64,000 bases of DNA, taken from NCBI RefSeq assembly GCF_030936135.1, contig NC_082620.1, forward strand, positions 2,542,001 through 2,606,000, written 5' to 3'. Positions 10,432 through 23,019 of this stretch are shown here, in pieces. The stretch is from Gavia stellata. Lineage: Eukaryota; Chordata; Aves; Gaviiformes; Gaviidae. The notes below the pieces were generated by a model. It saw only the letters and a list, made by a program, of their open reading frames with translations, made no database searches and was not told the DNA's origin. The position numbers and the translations under genes are program-made. Within the stretch, counting starts at the first letter, position 1. The number at the start of each line of letters is the position of its first letter.

Positions 10432-12242
10432 TTTATTCCAATTAAAAGTACATTAGAAACAGCACACAGGACCAGCAGCAGCTTCCATGACAATTCAACC
10501 CAATACTCTGCTGTCACGAGGTCATTCAGCTGTACTATTAAAGTAGGTGATTGAAACAAGTCTTCCACTCGACACGCAAGCACTCACTCACCTGCCACTT
10601 TAAATAGGTTTCCAACAGAATAAAAATAGATACACCCCAGAATACAAAAAGTTTAATTTTAACAGATTTTTTTTTTTCACTAAAGCCTTTATACAAATTG
10701 ATAAAAGGGTGCACAATTTCCTAAAATTTTAGGTACATTTTAAATGAGCCTTTTTTTACTTGGTAAAAGGATCCATGTTCCTGTCTTTGAACAGAATATG
10801 ATGGCCAAAATTGCAAAGAAAATTCCTAGTTAAATTTACAATTTGTACATTTGTTTTGAAGTGATTCCTGCACCGAGTAGCAGGCTGATGGCTGCTCACG
10901 CATGTCCCATTTTCCCCAAAAAGAGCTGTGCACCCTAAGTTCTAGTTCAGGAGCCTCCTTCTCCTGGAAACCGGGCTGGGGGAACAACCCACAGGCTTTC
11001 AGCTGTGCGCATGAGAATGGTCCCAACCCAACTAAGAGCCCGAGCACAGAAGCTGCAAATCGTTCCTTCTCTGGCAAGGATCACCCCGGGGTGAGGGACT
11101 GATGACCTGTTTTGCACTACGAGCACAATGAAAGTGGAGCGCTTCCCGTCTGCAATTTGGCTGAGCAATTTTAACTCAAAACTCTGGTACTGAAACATAC
11201 TGTAACAGGTAAATTTGGTGTTCTAAAGGTATTTTTTTTTTTGGTCAATACAAGCTATCATGATTATTGTTTTTTCTTTTATTTCTATTACTGATCGGTG
11301 AAGCCCAGCAGTTCTGTACGTTATTCATGCGGAGCTTCACAGCATCATCTTAGAACTGGCACCACCTGTCTAAAGGTGACCGACCCCCACTCCAACAGTC
11401 ATTAGCATTTTATGGAGGTGAATTTATTCAGAAAATTAATTAGTACAGTTCCCTTCATACTGGCCCTCCCTCCCCAGCCCACCCACCCACACCTTGGTGA
11501 GGTTAAACGCTTCAGATGAACTTCTAGAGTACGTACTTAAGCACTGTCACCACTGCACCGCTTTACGTATAGTGGCCATTCTAACAAATCAAGGACAAAT
11601 TAAAAGAAAATACTGCCCAGCAAAAGCAACACGGCACCTGTGTTTGCAAGTATGAGCTACTGGAGACATCCTCAGGACAATTTACGTAAGGAAAAGCAGG
11701 GCAAATCCATCAGGAAGCCAGAAATGAGTCTTAAAGAGCTCAGGGGAGCGCCAAAGAGAATGACATCCTATTTTGTACAAGTTGAGTTTTTAGCCAAAAA
11801 CCAGCTGCCTTGTTTGGTTTGGTTTTTTTTTCTTTTCTTCACTTCTGTCCATTATATATTTGACTGTTGAATTTTAACTGATCAGGTTAGTGCTGAACTT
11901 CATTCCAATTATAGGCAATAAAGCTTTTTTTTTTTAAATTTGTTTTAGATAATTACATATTGCCCATTTTTTGGCAAGTGTATTTCTTAGAATTCAAAAA
12001 TCTTCCCCTTTTAAGGCTAAACTAAGAAATGTTAAAAGCTTCTGTAAACATTTCCTCTTCCTCCCCATAGTTGCACAATTTGAAGTCCAACTGCAATTTT
12101 TAAAATGAGGTAATTTTTGTGTACTCATATCTTAAAGAGTCCTTTTCGGGACTAGCTGAGAGGCGTGCCAATCTGAACGCTGATCCAATTGTAGTGGGAG
12201 AGCTTCCACAGCAGGGTACACACCAGTTCCAGCAGCTGTACT
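10432..12242 (-). other. DDX19B: DDX19 3'UTR (extent approximate)
   Basis: AT-rich, gene-free sequence downstream of the DDX19 stop codon on its strand. Minus-strand AATAAA hexamers are at 11423-11428, 11278-11283 and 10432-10437, giving several possible 3' ends. The last of these would make a UTR of about 1.8 kb. Which signal is used cannot be decided from sequence. Confidence 0.4.
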
Positions 12243-12304
12243 TCAGTTAGTTATCTTCTCAATTTCATCCAAGTCGTCAGTATCCAATTTGTTTATCTTT
12301 TTGT
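12243..12304 (-). CDS. DDX19B: DDX19 coding exon 12 (residues 460-479 and stop)
   Basis: Encodes [20 protein letters not shown] and TGA (12245-12243). Differs from the remembered human tail at three positions. Acceptor TTCCCAG. Confidence 0.93.
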
Positions 12305-15300
12305 CTGGGAAAGATGAGAAATAAGTCAGATTTCGTAACACAGCAGAGAAGGGAAAGCTGCTTTCTTTAGCTGGTCTTGAGGAGTTCAGGTTTATCCATG
12401 AAATGTTCAGTCAGGTTTTAAAACTACAACATAAAACTTTATTCTCTTCTCAAAGGCCCATTTGGGTACTCAAATATTACCCATCTCTGGAACATCCATT
12501 TTAAGGACTATCCAGGTAGCCAGCAAACCGACAACTTGATTTATTTCTGCTCCTATCATGTGTAGCAGTTCACAATCCTAAGTGACATTACACAAAACGC
12601 AGCTGATGTGCTCTTCTGCAGTCAGTTTAAGGCTCAGTAAGTATCTGCTCAGCATACAGCTAGCCAAATTCTGCAGAAATAACATCTAATTTTAGAGAAA
12701 GAAGAAAGTCTGAGGGTACGTACTGAAATGTTCCTGGATTCTGTTGAGAATATTCATGCTGTGCTTGCTGTCCACCATGTTAATAGCCAGTCCTCGCTTG
12801 CCGAAGCGACCTGTACGTCCAATCCGGTGGAGGTAAGTCTCATTATCTGGATTTCCATCCTTATCCACAGGAAGGTCAAAATTGATAACAACAGAGACCT
12901 GCTCTACATCGATCCCTGATAAAAAGAAAGCATCAGATTACACAACTACATTTAAACCGCTTTATAGCGGGAACAGCCTGCTCTGGCCTGACCTGCGTGC
13001 AGTTTGGTCCCCACATCCAGGTTACCCAACAGCAGAATTTCCAACAGCTTTCCATGCGCCGCTGTGTGGCTGCCTCCACATTGAGTGAAGAGTTAAAAGC
13101 CAGTCTCAACTTCTGAAATGGATCTTTTCCACAATATCCTTACGGGGTACTTCGAAATAAAAACTATCTAGCTGTTACACCAGAGAATCCCACTGAGATG
13201 GCTAACGGAAAAGCAGTCAGAGATGCTTTAACCAGCACTTACGTATTTTGGAAACTCTCTCCCCTCTCCGAAGCTGTAAAGGCCTCTTGTTTTTTCCAAG
13301 TACTATGTTGTCTTAACTGTTCTAGGATGTCAAATTGCAACACAAATTCCTACTGGAGTTCAGTACTTTTCAGATTTCCGTATTTCGGAACATGTTTATT
13401 TTAAACACTGAGGGTCAGCAGTACAAGCCAGGCTTGGCGCCAGAAGCATAAAATTCTCACAGGATGGACTTTTTCATCCCAAGCTGCAGGAAGCCTACAA
13501 GGAATCCTGTGTTTGCCCATGGGCATCTTTATATGCACAGACACAGTCAGCAGCCCAGAAGTCCAGGAACAGCTTTAAGGACCCTAAGCTGTCCAGACTG
13601 GAACACTTGAGGACGTGAATTCTTTCTGCAAGCTGGCCAGCAGTGTGTTATCTTAGGAACTGCTGCTTCTGCCCCTCCCTGGCCCAGCTCTGCCATGCCC
13701 TACCTCTGGCACAGACGTTTGTGGTCACCAGCACCTTTTCTTTGCCCTCTCGGAAACGCTCTATCACTGCGGCTCTCTGTTCCACCATCATTTCCCCACT
13801 GAGCAATGCCACCTGATGGCCTTCCTTCGAGAGCTCCGCCGCCAGCCAGCCGGCCGTCTTCCGAGTCTGAAACACAAAGCGAGGCCTGCCTTTGGGAGGA
13901 AGTTTTAATGCTGTAAAGCGGGAACAAACCTCTCCGGGGTCGACTGGAAGCTCCGCGGCTCCTCAGTTTTAGTATCTCAAAAGGAAACGGCTCCTAAGCG
14001 CTGTGCCCTCCCCTCTCCCCATTCCAAACTGCACTCCCAGCTCTCATATCAGAAGTAGGAAAACGTACATCTGCCACCACAGCAACCCTTGTTTAAGAAA
14101 AGGATGTGTTTTTTCTTTGTGCTCTTCTCCTCAGCTTGCACTCTATGAAGGATTACATATGTAGGCTAAAAACTCACAAGCACTGTCAAGAAAACAAAAC
14201 TACTCAGCTTGGAAAATGGCAGGTTTAGAGCTGAATGTAGTTGTGAAATCCCATAGAGACTATACAGAGTCTTGAATTAAACAGTTTCCAATTATGATGG
14301 TTTTCTGAGCTCTGATTACGTCTGATATTATTACATCTCGAGACAACATAAAAGCAGACTGCTGCAGCAGACTCCAACTACAGGTTTTATCTTGTCTGAG
14401 CTAGATTTACAGGGCTGTTCTGGTGCTGTCAGCACTGTTTTTTTTCCATGACTTATGGTGGCTTCCAGAAAAAAAGACGTCTCAGTATGATTCACAGAGA
14501 GACCCCAGAGGTATATCACCAATTACCTGAGGGAAATGGAGCCCCAGGAAAAGTAATGTCTCAGCTGCAGAATTACAAGTCTTCCCCATCCCTCATTCTG
14601 CCCTATTTTTACCCAACCTCAGGGTTTTGGGGTTTGCTCAGTAGTTCTGAATAATATTTTGTTTTGGAAAACTGTGCATTACTCTGATCTTTGCTTCAGA
14701 GGACTTCAAGAATAAAAATGACCTGGATGGACAAACCCAGAGAAACGAACTAGCTAGTGCTATCATGGCTCTCAGGATTTCACTCAAAGAAAGAGCGAAG
14801 AAAAGCCAAAGAAAAGGGCAATTCGTGTTCTCAGTTTCTGAAAAGCATGCCTGGCCAGGTTTTTAGCAATAGCAGACGCTAACAGGGTCGTTGGGACTAA
14901 CATTCCCTGAAAGGACTTACGTGGCAGAAGATCATGGCCTGGGCAATGGTGATAGCGCCGTAGATATTACAGAGAGCCTGGAACTTCTCATCTCTGTTAT
15001 TGCACAGAACGTAATACTGCTTAATAGTGTCCAGCGTCTCCTCCTCTCGCTTCAGTTTGATAATATTTGGGTCAGGAACAACTTTTTGAGCAAACTTCCA
15101 CACAGAATCCTCAAAAGTGGCTGAAAACAGAAGCATCTGGCAGTCCCTGGGGAGCATTCTGCAAGAGAGAGCAAAATGGGCAGGGTTCCCACGCAACACC
15201 ATTGCCCCCCTGATATCCTGATGGGATTAATGCTATAGGCAAAGCAGAACAATAACCTCAGAACCAGTTATTTCAGTGTCTGGAAAGACTAATGCTAATC

Positions 15301-18300
15301 TTACCAACACCTGATCGTTCCCTCATGGACCAGTGGCATCCAGACTTGCATTCTTAAAAATGAATAAACCCTGCTCCAGGGACAGGCTTTTTATTCTGTA
15401 AGAAAATGAAACTGCTTGTCATCCCCTGACATTCTGCCTCTATTAACCATCTGGATTAGTGCTAAATATATCATTTTAATCTTGTTGCTTTATCGGTGAA
15501 GACACCGGTCGAGAATCTAGCCCTGCTGTCCCTACCTTACAAAATAGCTATCATCGAAAGAAACAAAAATCACCTCGGGCAATGTACACCGAGTCCTTAC
15601 CTCTGAATGCGGATGCTCTGGTCCTGATGGCCCTGGGTTGCTATCATCACGTCAGCCTCATCCAAGACGAACACTTTGATTTTCTTGGGATCTATGAATT
15701 TCAGTTTGGAACACCAGTCCAGCACAGTGCCAGGTGTGCCGATTACAATCTGCTCAGAGATCTTCTGACCTCTCTCCACTGCCGAGACAGAAAGGAAGGT
15801 TTTCATAAGATGGCCGGGCAGACAGTGAAATGCTCTGCCCCTCTCTGAACTAGCCTATTTCACCATCTGACTGCTCTATTGTTCGTTTGCTGTATTGCAC
15901 CCAAGGAATATTATTTTCTCATTTACAGTCTGTTGGTAGCATTTCACTTTACTCACGTTTATTGCCTCGGACAGCATACGCAAGTTTCAGCTCCGGATAA
16001 AACTTTCCCATCTGTTCAATCACTTTTCCTGTTTGAAGTGCCAGCTCGTACGTTGGGGAAAGGCACAAACACTGGAGGGACAGAAGGATAACGCGTTTGA
16101 GATGACCAACATCCTGGGCAACACTATCACACTTGCTTTTAAAAATCCTTATTATTGAAGTTTTCCTGAAGACGAACATGCAAGCAGCTGAACAGTTTCT
16201 GAAAGCCCATCAGTTCTGCATTGTGGAACTAAGGGAATGAGTTGATGTGACACAGTCACCTAGCTACTGGCTTTCTGTGTTCAGTTCTGCTCCTCGGGCT
16301 TGAGAGTGCAGGCACTCTGCTAGGGGACATATATGGACAGTAGTGGCAAGGAACCTAACACCTACAATTAGACTAAGAGATAAGAACAGCATTTTTTAAG
16401 GAAAGAATTCTAGCCTTGATAACACTGCTCAACTATGTCATAAAGGAAACTGGGTTAGAAAAGCCCCTTTCCAGGCGTTCTCTGCTCTGTTGTCACAGAT
16501 ATCTTCTCTTCCATCCCAAATTCCACTTACTTAACCCCCTTCAGCCTGCAATACTTCTCTGACTTAATTTCTCCCAGAATGATATCCCCCCGATTTAACT
16601 CCTCAACAAGCAATGGTAACCTTAGTGATGCAAGGGAGGGACTGACAGGAACAAGTTGTGAGCGAAATCCACGTCTTCTGCATTAAAGGCATTTTGATAG
16701 ATTCCCAATCACCAGCTAAGCACTTTACATAAACAGCATCAGAGATGGGTTCATCAAGCTATGAATTTACTATCAAAGGTCTCAACAGAAGCCCAGCCTC
16801 TTCACTAGGTGGCACTGCACCACCCCAAAACCCCCCGAAACAGTCACGTCCCAGAAACTTTACCTGTGGATACTTGTTCCCAGGTTCAACACGACTGAGC
16901 ATGGCCAGGACAAAGGCAGCTGTCTTGCCAGTACCGGACTGAGATTGTGCGATCAAGTTTTGTGGGCTGAAGAACGTACAGGAGACATGAGCTCAACCAG
17001 ATGAACCACCCGGACAATGTATTCAGGGGGTTGAATGATAAAGAAAATGCAGCGAGTGGCATTTTAATACCTTGTAGATTTACCACTGCTCTGGACTGGT
17101 GCCTGACTTGACCAGCTACGTTCCACGGGGCAGAAGTTAGTTTCTGCCCTCTACCAACTCTCTCTTTCAGCACCTCTTGATTATGGAGATTCGGAAGGAA
17201 AACTGCGATTATCTGGCAGTACTTTTCCATTTTGCACATCTCCCCCTAGTGTCTTAACACTTCATACATTTCAGCTCAGGGGCGCAGAGAGGAAAACCAG
17301 CCATGCAGTATCTCAACTACTCCCACCCACCCAGGATTTCTGGAGCTCTGTTCCACAGCAGCCTTATTATTTCTCCTCTACACTGACCAGGAAAATCGGA
17401 TTGACCTCAGCCGAACGCTGCGGCACTGTGTGTTCAGTACCAGCCCTAGGAAAAGGACAAATCCAGGGCTGCTGGCACATAGTTCGTGACCACAGAAACA
17501 CCGTGGCATGGGAAACCTTTCACCACAGCCCGGACAGGTCCCCCATCACCATCCTCCCATCCCAAGTTCAGTAATAGTGCACTAAATCTTTCAAATCCTT
17601 CCTATACTGGAAGGGAATAGAAAGTATGTGTACATACGGTTCAGCAAGCATCATGGGCAGGGCATTCTCTTGTATCTTAGATGGTCTGTTGAAGCCCATG
17701 GCATAGACTCCTTGCAGGAGCTGTGGTTTCCTGAAAACAGAGGAGTTTTTTATACCGTGACCTATTAAAGTACATTTGGCTTTCATCTATGTACAAAAAG
17801 GTGAGAAAGAAACCTTGCAACCAGACCTAGAGATGCCCCTTTCTGTGCACCCGCTATGATCGCACAGGTGAGGTGACTATGATTAATGCCTGGAAGCTAC
17901 AACAAGTGACAGCAGAAAGTTTGGAAAGGAAACTTTTGCAAAAAACTCCTTGATTTAGTAAGGCAGCCTGCATGCCCGCCTTTCACACCTACACGGAAAA
18001 CCGTGTGTCACAGCTCTAAGGCTAGCACTGGGCTTCTTGTTCTAAAGCAGCTTTTCAGACAATCCCGGGAATCCCAGAGCAGAAAGCATTAATCCTGTCC
18101 TTTAGGCCAATCCCTTTTCCTCGGCCATGCCTAATCTGAGCGCCAAAATTATCACTCCTTGAAGCCTCGAATACGGAACAAAGCGACCTCAGTGTATGAG
18201 GAACAGAATAAACCGTAATCTCACGAAATCATTGCAAGGATTTCAGTAAGTTGTAACGGATTCTGTAATACATACCGACATCTTAACACCAGAGCGATAC

Positions 18301-21300
18301 TGGCTTAGCGCACAAAACTGGTAAATGACTGATAAGCTTAGTTCGCCGTGACTACTCCTAGTGATCCATGGTTACAACCCAGCACTCAAACCTAAGTGTG
18401 TCCTCAAATGCTCATCAATTGCGTTTTCTCAAGGGAGCTTTCTAGTCTCAGCAGACACTTGTGCAGACAAGGAGATCCAAGAACAACCTAAAATTCAGGT
18501 TATGCTGCTAGCGAACTCTTAGCCGATGACCTTCAAGTGCTTACTGGAGTGCTGTTAGTGGTACTCAGAAGTGAGGGCTTTCCTTTCAAAGCAGGTTACA
18601 GGTTTCCTGCCCACCATTTCCCACTGTTAAGAACTTCCTATTCAGCACAACATGCTTTTTAAAAATCGTATCTTACTTTCAGACAACGGCTGGAACAAAA
18701 GCTCTTTGAAAACGTAACCTTGTGCTGCTCAGAAGCAAGGACGTACAAAGCCCAACTCTGCAACAGTTGCCAAGGATACAGCAAGTCACAACAAAATGAA
18801 GACTCAATTAGTCTGGCTGCCCCCATCATTAACTCACTTGGATTGTTTGGCTTTTGAAAGATGGGAATTAGTCTAACAGGCACTAGAGGACTTCAGCTTT
18901 TTTTGTTAGACATTCAACCACTAACATTAACAAAGTGAAATGACATCCTGACATTTCACGGTGAGAAGTCTCCTCGGCTCCGATTTCCCCGCGGAGCTTG
19001 CAAAAGAGCAACAAAACCGAGATCATCAATATAACCAACAACAATCCCAACGGGACAGCCTCTTCTGCACATTAAAAACATATATAAATCCATCATGCCT
19101 TAAATACAGCTACCGTCACTTGAAAGCTCCACTGGTAAAGGTACTCAATAGGAAGGGTCAGGCAATACTAACGGTAGAGTCTCTCCAGGACAGAAATCCA
19201 GTATCACTGGCAGAGAAAAGATACGCTTTTCCCATTGTGCTATTTGCTGCTGCTCCTGGATCTTCACAATAACCGTCAGAGAACAGTAACGGAAGATGGT
19301 TGTGTTCATTACTTCTGCCAATAAAACAAATCTTGTGTTTTCCCAAACATTGCCGTGCTGCTGGAACACCTGCTCCGAGCCTCCCTGCATTTCCTGGAGA
19401 ACTGGTGGCGAAATAACGGTGCCTCCGACACAGAAAAGGTCTCACTTTGCAATTCACATAACTCTGGTGACAGCAGCTGTGGAAGGACAGCCCTCCCTCC
19501 TCTGTCCACCCCATCCAGCTTATCACACGTGAGCTCCACTGTGCATTTGGAGACCAAAACCCATACGCTGAAACTCAGAATAGTGTTGCTAGAGCTGATT
19601 ATAGAAAGCAATGCTAGCTCTACATCAACCAGGACTTAAAAGGAGCTCGTTTCAGATGGAAGCCTTCACAAGGCACCAAGATAAAATAATTCTCCTTGCA
19701 TTTAAATAATACAATAAAGGCTATGCTAATTTATTAATGACAAGTTTGCAGTAATTTGAAACAGAAACCCATGCACTTTTAAGCAGTATCTCCTACACAG
19801 CCAGGGAATCTATCAGGACACCAGGGGAGGCTCCAACTATCTCATCAGCTCCAAACTCGCATCTGCTCTTGCAGCCTCACCAAAAGTGAGTCAACGCTGC
19901 TCTCCCCGAGTTCAAGAACGAGGAGGCTTCCTACAACCGAGCGGGCCAAACAATATGCTGAAAAATATAGTCATAAGGGAGCCTGTTTAATATTTCTGTT
20001 CCCAGGTTTTAACAGCTCAACGCAGAGAAGTCTCTGGCTCATCCCAGCATTACCCTTCTAGCAGCTTTGAACTGACAGGCACTTACAGCCGCAGCTCCTC
20101 AAAAGACTTCACGGAGTAGAGAGGCGATGTGGGATCCCTCTGCAGCACCTCCACTTGATTTGTTGTGTCAACCAAGTTACTGCGGATTAGCTTGTTCAAC
20201 AAGGACTGGGCAGCTCTGTCCTCTGTTGAAAAAGGAGGTAGGAAAAATAAATAAATCATAGCCTGGTTTAGGTGTTGCTCCCACTGAAACACTGCATTAC
20301 TGAGCCAGTTAAAAAGGACAAGATGCATCCAAATACTGAAATTCTCTATTACAGAGCAATGTTATAAAAAAGCCCAAACTTCCTGAATGAGACATCTATC
20401 AGCATATCGCAGAGATTCACATTTAATATTTAGGAAGACAAACCAAAGCGAGCACTGTTTTAAGGGGGACCTTAACAGATACAGAACTCTGATTAAGATA
20501 CTATAGCTTAACACCTAACGGGAAGGTGGGACAGGGTTAAAAGCCTCTTAAAGTGTTACTACTATCTGACATGTAGGCAGACACCTTTTAGGTGGGGTTT
20601 TTTTTTTTCTTTTCAAGGAAACTTTGAGGACAAACGGTACTTTGAAAGATTCCAGGGCTGAAACGCAGCAAGGGCTGAAGATAAGCGAGATCAAAACAGA
20701 AGGTTAAACTGCTGCACTTTGGGGTTTTGGTAATAAATCTGTTTTCTAAAGCCACCTTCTGAAGAATTCAGAGCTGTTACCCACCTCTTAACAGCCATTT
20801 CATAAACGCAACATGTTGGTTGCTACAGCAATTCCAGCTCCAGGTTATCCAACTGCTCCTGTATCCAGTCCTGCCTTTGAGGATACTGCTATCCCCTTAT
20901 TTCTCTCCACTCTAATCCAGGAGTCTCCCAAGTAATTACAGGACCCAATGGCTTTAAAAGTATTATGGAAGAAGGACATGTCTTACAATTAAGTCCTTGG
21001 GGCAGGATACAAGATCATCCATCCTGAGACATAAGGCAGACTTACTTTAAGTATGTAGGAAATTAATTTCTTTTCAACATTCCTTGCCAAAGCTTTTTTC
21101 AAGAAGGCACTTACCCTTCTCCTCATCCTCTGTCTTCTCTACGTTGTCATCTGCCTTGACAACAGCACCTAAATTAAACAGATGGTTTTGGGGCAGATGT
21201 GAGGTCAGGCAGCCCACACCCGCAGAGTTTTAGGATTTGAATATTGTGGGAAAAGCTACAGAACAGCCCATTTTCCTAATGAGAGCCCTGCTCTATCGGT

Positions 21301-22695
21301 GCGCAGAAGAAACCCAAGTTATGGCTTGCTCTGTACGGCCAAGTTCAAGTTTATTAACCATGCCAACAGATTTTGCCCGCACAGCTCCTTCAATACAGCA
21401 AAACATGATTTAAAAAAGTTCACAACAAGCGCAACAGCCAGATATTTAGTCTACGCTACTGTTTAATCTTAGCTTTATGTTTTCCTTTTCTGGAATTTCT
21501 TGACTAATCGGGAATTTACTTTGGCAGCAGTGCTCCAAACAGAAAAACATTACGCCCTTTCTAAGACCATTTGAGCGGCCGTAACTCACCATTGGCATCT
21601 GGTTTGGTTTTTTCCTCCTTCAGGTGTAAACTGCTCAACTACAAGTGAGGAAAAACAAAAAAATCAGTCATTCAAAGGCTACCGTAGCTACGTTTTACTA
21701 ATGGCTAGGAAAACCTGAGCTTTCATCAAGGCTTCCAGATTTACCGCCTGCTAAAATTATTGCCCAGTGAAAACCCAGGCTTGAAGGCAAACGAGATGAA
21801 CTTGATTTCAGGAGTTTTAAGATAAATACAACTTCTTCTATGCTGTAACGACGACATGGAGAAGGGGTTTGTTTTCTGTCCCTGCATCTCTGCTTCCTAA
21901 TAGCTCTGCTGACGGCAAATGGGAGAAAATGTACATTCCAGGATGGAAACTCGAGCCAAGGGCAATCCTGGCTGACACAAGCTGTCCCAGGACGAGTCCC
22001 TCTCGCCGAGGGTTTGTTTTACCACCAGAAATATGATGGGGAGAGGAGCCCTGAGGGTATTTCTGCACATCCAGGGGCTGAATTAATGCTCTTCACGCTA
22101 AAGCGCAGCGCTTGAGCAGCTTGGAAAAATAAAAAACATAACACCTCAAATAAATTCAGATCTTGTCACAAAAAAAAATGAGTGAGAAAGGGATTTGTTT
22201 GGCCTCTGGATGAAGACCGCAGGCTCGGTGACCACCTCTGAAGTGGTGCTGCTGACAGGGCTGTGTCTGGATGTCGGGTGAGGGGGAAGGACAGGGGCCC
22301 CCCTACCCTTTTGATACTCAAAAAACGAAAGGAAAAAGAAATTTAAATTAAAAAAAAGGGATTTTTTTTTTTTTTTTTTTCCCTAAAAGAAGACCCCAGG
22401 CCCAGCGAAGCCCCGAGGCGGTGCTGCCCGCAGGGCCCCGCCGCGATGGGGAAGGAGAGGGGCCTCCCTGCCCCTTTGATGCGCCAGAGAAGAAAATGGG
22501 GAGAAAAGGGGTTTCCGGCGCTCGCTCTTTTCTGTGAGGAGGCGGCGGCGGCGCCAGCGCAGCCCCGGGGCCCCGCGCCTCAGGGCCGGGCCGCTGCCAG
22601 GGGACCCCCGGCCACCCCCCGCCCCGGGCCCCACTCACCGACTCGGCCGCCGCCTCCTGCTCGTCCACGGCCAGGGCCCAGGAGTCGGTGGCCAT
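12243..22695 (-). CDS. DDX19B: DEAD-box RNA helicase DDX19 (DDX19B-like), 12 coding exons
   Basis: The joined exons give 1440 nt, 479 residues plus stop, the length of human DDX19B, with all junctions in phase. Helicase elements in order: Q-motif region 111-119 (GFNRPSKIQ), motif I 138-145 (SQSGTGKT, K144), Ia PTYELALQ 170-177, GTPGT 216-220, DEAD 242-245, SAT 274-276, motif V NVCARGID up to 398, motif [10 protein letters not shown] 425-432. The first 19 residues ([19 protein letters not shown]) and the following SLHLKEEK resemble DDX19B more than DDX19A. DDX19 (yeast Dbp5) acts at the cytoplasmic face of the nuclear pore with GLE1/IP6 and NUP214 to strip export proteins from mRNA, and has a role in translation termination. 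Residues 54-68 match the human segment that inhibits the ATPase when RNA is absent. With 11 introns and no lesion, it is an active gene and not a retrocopy. Confidence 0.95.
12724..12915 (-). CDS. DDX19B: DDX19 coding exon 11 (residues 396-460)
   Basis: Encodes [20 protein letters not shown] and motif [10 protein letters not shown] with arginine fingers R429 and R432, ending RIQEHF. Acceptor TTATCAG, donor GTACGT. Confidence 0.95.
13704..13866 (-). CDS. DDX19B: DDX19 coding exon 10 (residues 342-396)
   Basis: Encodes [20 protein letters not shown] through [10 protein letters not shown], the start of motif V, in RecA lobe 2. Acceptor GTTTCAG, donor GTAGGG. Confidence 0.95.
14921..15158 (-). 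CDS. DDX19B: DDX19 coding exon 9 (residues 262-341)
   Basis: Includes motif III ([20 protein letters not shown]) and ends in motif [10 protein letters not shown]. Acceptor CTTGCAG, donor GTAAGT, phase 0. Confidence 0.96.
15601..15778 (-). CDS. DDX19B: DDX19 coding exon 8 (residues 203-262)
   Basis: Holds GTPGT (216-220) and the DEAD box in [10 protein letters not shown], with E243 for ATP hydrolysis. Acceptor CGGCAG, donor GTAAGG. Confidence 0.96.
15957..16071 (-). CDS. DDX19B: DDX19 coding exon 7 (residues 165-203)
   Basis: Encodes motif Ia ([20 protein letters not shown]) and ends LAYAVRGNK plus one base. Acceptor CCTCCAG, donor GTGAGT. Confidence 0.95.
16864..16966 (-). CDS. DDX19B: DDX19 coding exon 6 (residues 130-164)
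   Basis: Carries Walker [19 protein letters not shown], with catalytic-pocket K144. Acceptor TTCTTCAG, donor GTAAAG, phase 0. Confidence 0.95.
17638..17730 (-). CDS. DDX19B: DDX19 coding exon 5 (residues 99-130)
   Basis: Encodes [18 protein letters not shown] and then [13 protein letters not shown], the Q-motif region. Acceptor TTTTCAG, donor GTATGT. Confidence 0.95.
20087..20222 (-). CDS. DDX19B: DDX19 coding exon 4 (residues 54-99)
   Basis: Starts [19 protein letters not shown], the autoinhibitory helix region, and ends [10 protein letters not shown], leading into the Q motif. Acceptor TCAACAG, donor GTAAGT. Confidence 0.95.
21115..21168 (-). CDS. DDX19B: DDX19 coding exon 3 (residues 36-54)
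   Basis: Encodes [18 protein letters not shown], an acidic linker and the fastest-changing part of the protein. Acceptor TTTAG, donor GTAAGT. Confidence 0.9.
21590..21638 (-). CDS. DDX19B: DDX19 coding exon 2 (residues 20-36)
   Basis: Encodes [16 protein letters not shown] and the first base of Gly36. Acceptor CTTGTAG, donor GTGAGT. The peptide is DDX19B-like. Confidence 0.9.
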
Positions 22696-22930
22696 GTCCG
22701 GGCCGGGGGGCGCTGGCGCCGGGCTCACCGTGAGCAGCCGCAATGGCGCCGGGCGCGGGAAGGGCGCCTGCGCCGCCCGCAGTCACCGCCATCCCGCTCC
22801 CCCTCACGGCCCGGCGGCAACCGCGGCGGCGGCGATGGCGTTCCGGGAGCGGCGCGTTCCGGCCCCCCCCATCCGGGGGGTGATAATAAAGTGGGGGACA
22901 GAAATGGCTCGGGCGGGGGTTGTTGTCCCG
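22383..22930 (-). promoter_or_regulatory. DDX19B: CpG-rich promoter of DDX19
   Basis: Very GC- and CpG-rich sequence surrounds the DDX19 start codon and first donor, with no TATA box noticed. It ends on the left at a run of about 17 T (22364-22380) in intron 1. Such promoters often fire in both directions, but no protein-coding partner on the plus strand is recognised. Confidence 0.6.
22639..22695 (-). CDS. DDX19B: DDX19 coding exon 1 (residues 1-19)
   Basis: Begins ATG at 22695-22693 and encodes [19 protein letters not shown]. Donor GTGAGT (22633-22638), phase 0. An upstream in-frame ATG at 22743 exists, but orthology supports the second one. Confidence 0.93.
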
Positions 22931-22970
22931 CTCCGGGCTGTGCTGGGGGGGCACTGGGGGTCCGGTCCGG

Positions 22971-23002
22971 CCTGGCCTGGCCTGGCCTGGCCTGGCCTGG
23001 CC
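22971..23002. repeat. (CCTGG)n short tandem repeat
   Basis: Six perfect CCTGG units in a row at the left edge of the larger minisatellite. Confidence 0.9.
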
Positions 23003-23019
23003 TTGCTCAGGGGCCTAGA

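Larger units (their letters stand above)
12916..21114 (-). other. DDX19B: long DDX19 introns (no extra gene seen)
   Basis: The larger introns are 12916-13703, 13867-14920, 16072-16863, 17731-20086 and 20223-21114. The short frames in them resemble no known protein, and no CR1 copy or tRNA was noticed. Small RNAs such as snoRNAs were not excluded. Confidence 0.4.

Noticed and set aside
12243-22695. DDX19 as a processed pseudogene
   Set aside because: Eleven introns with consensus splice sites and a complete frame of 479 residues rule this out.
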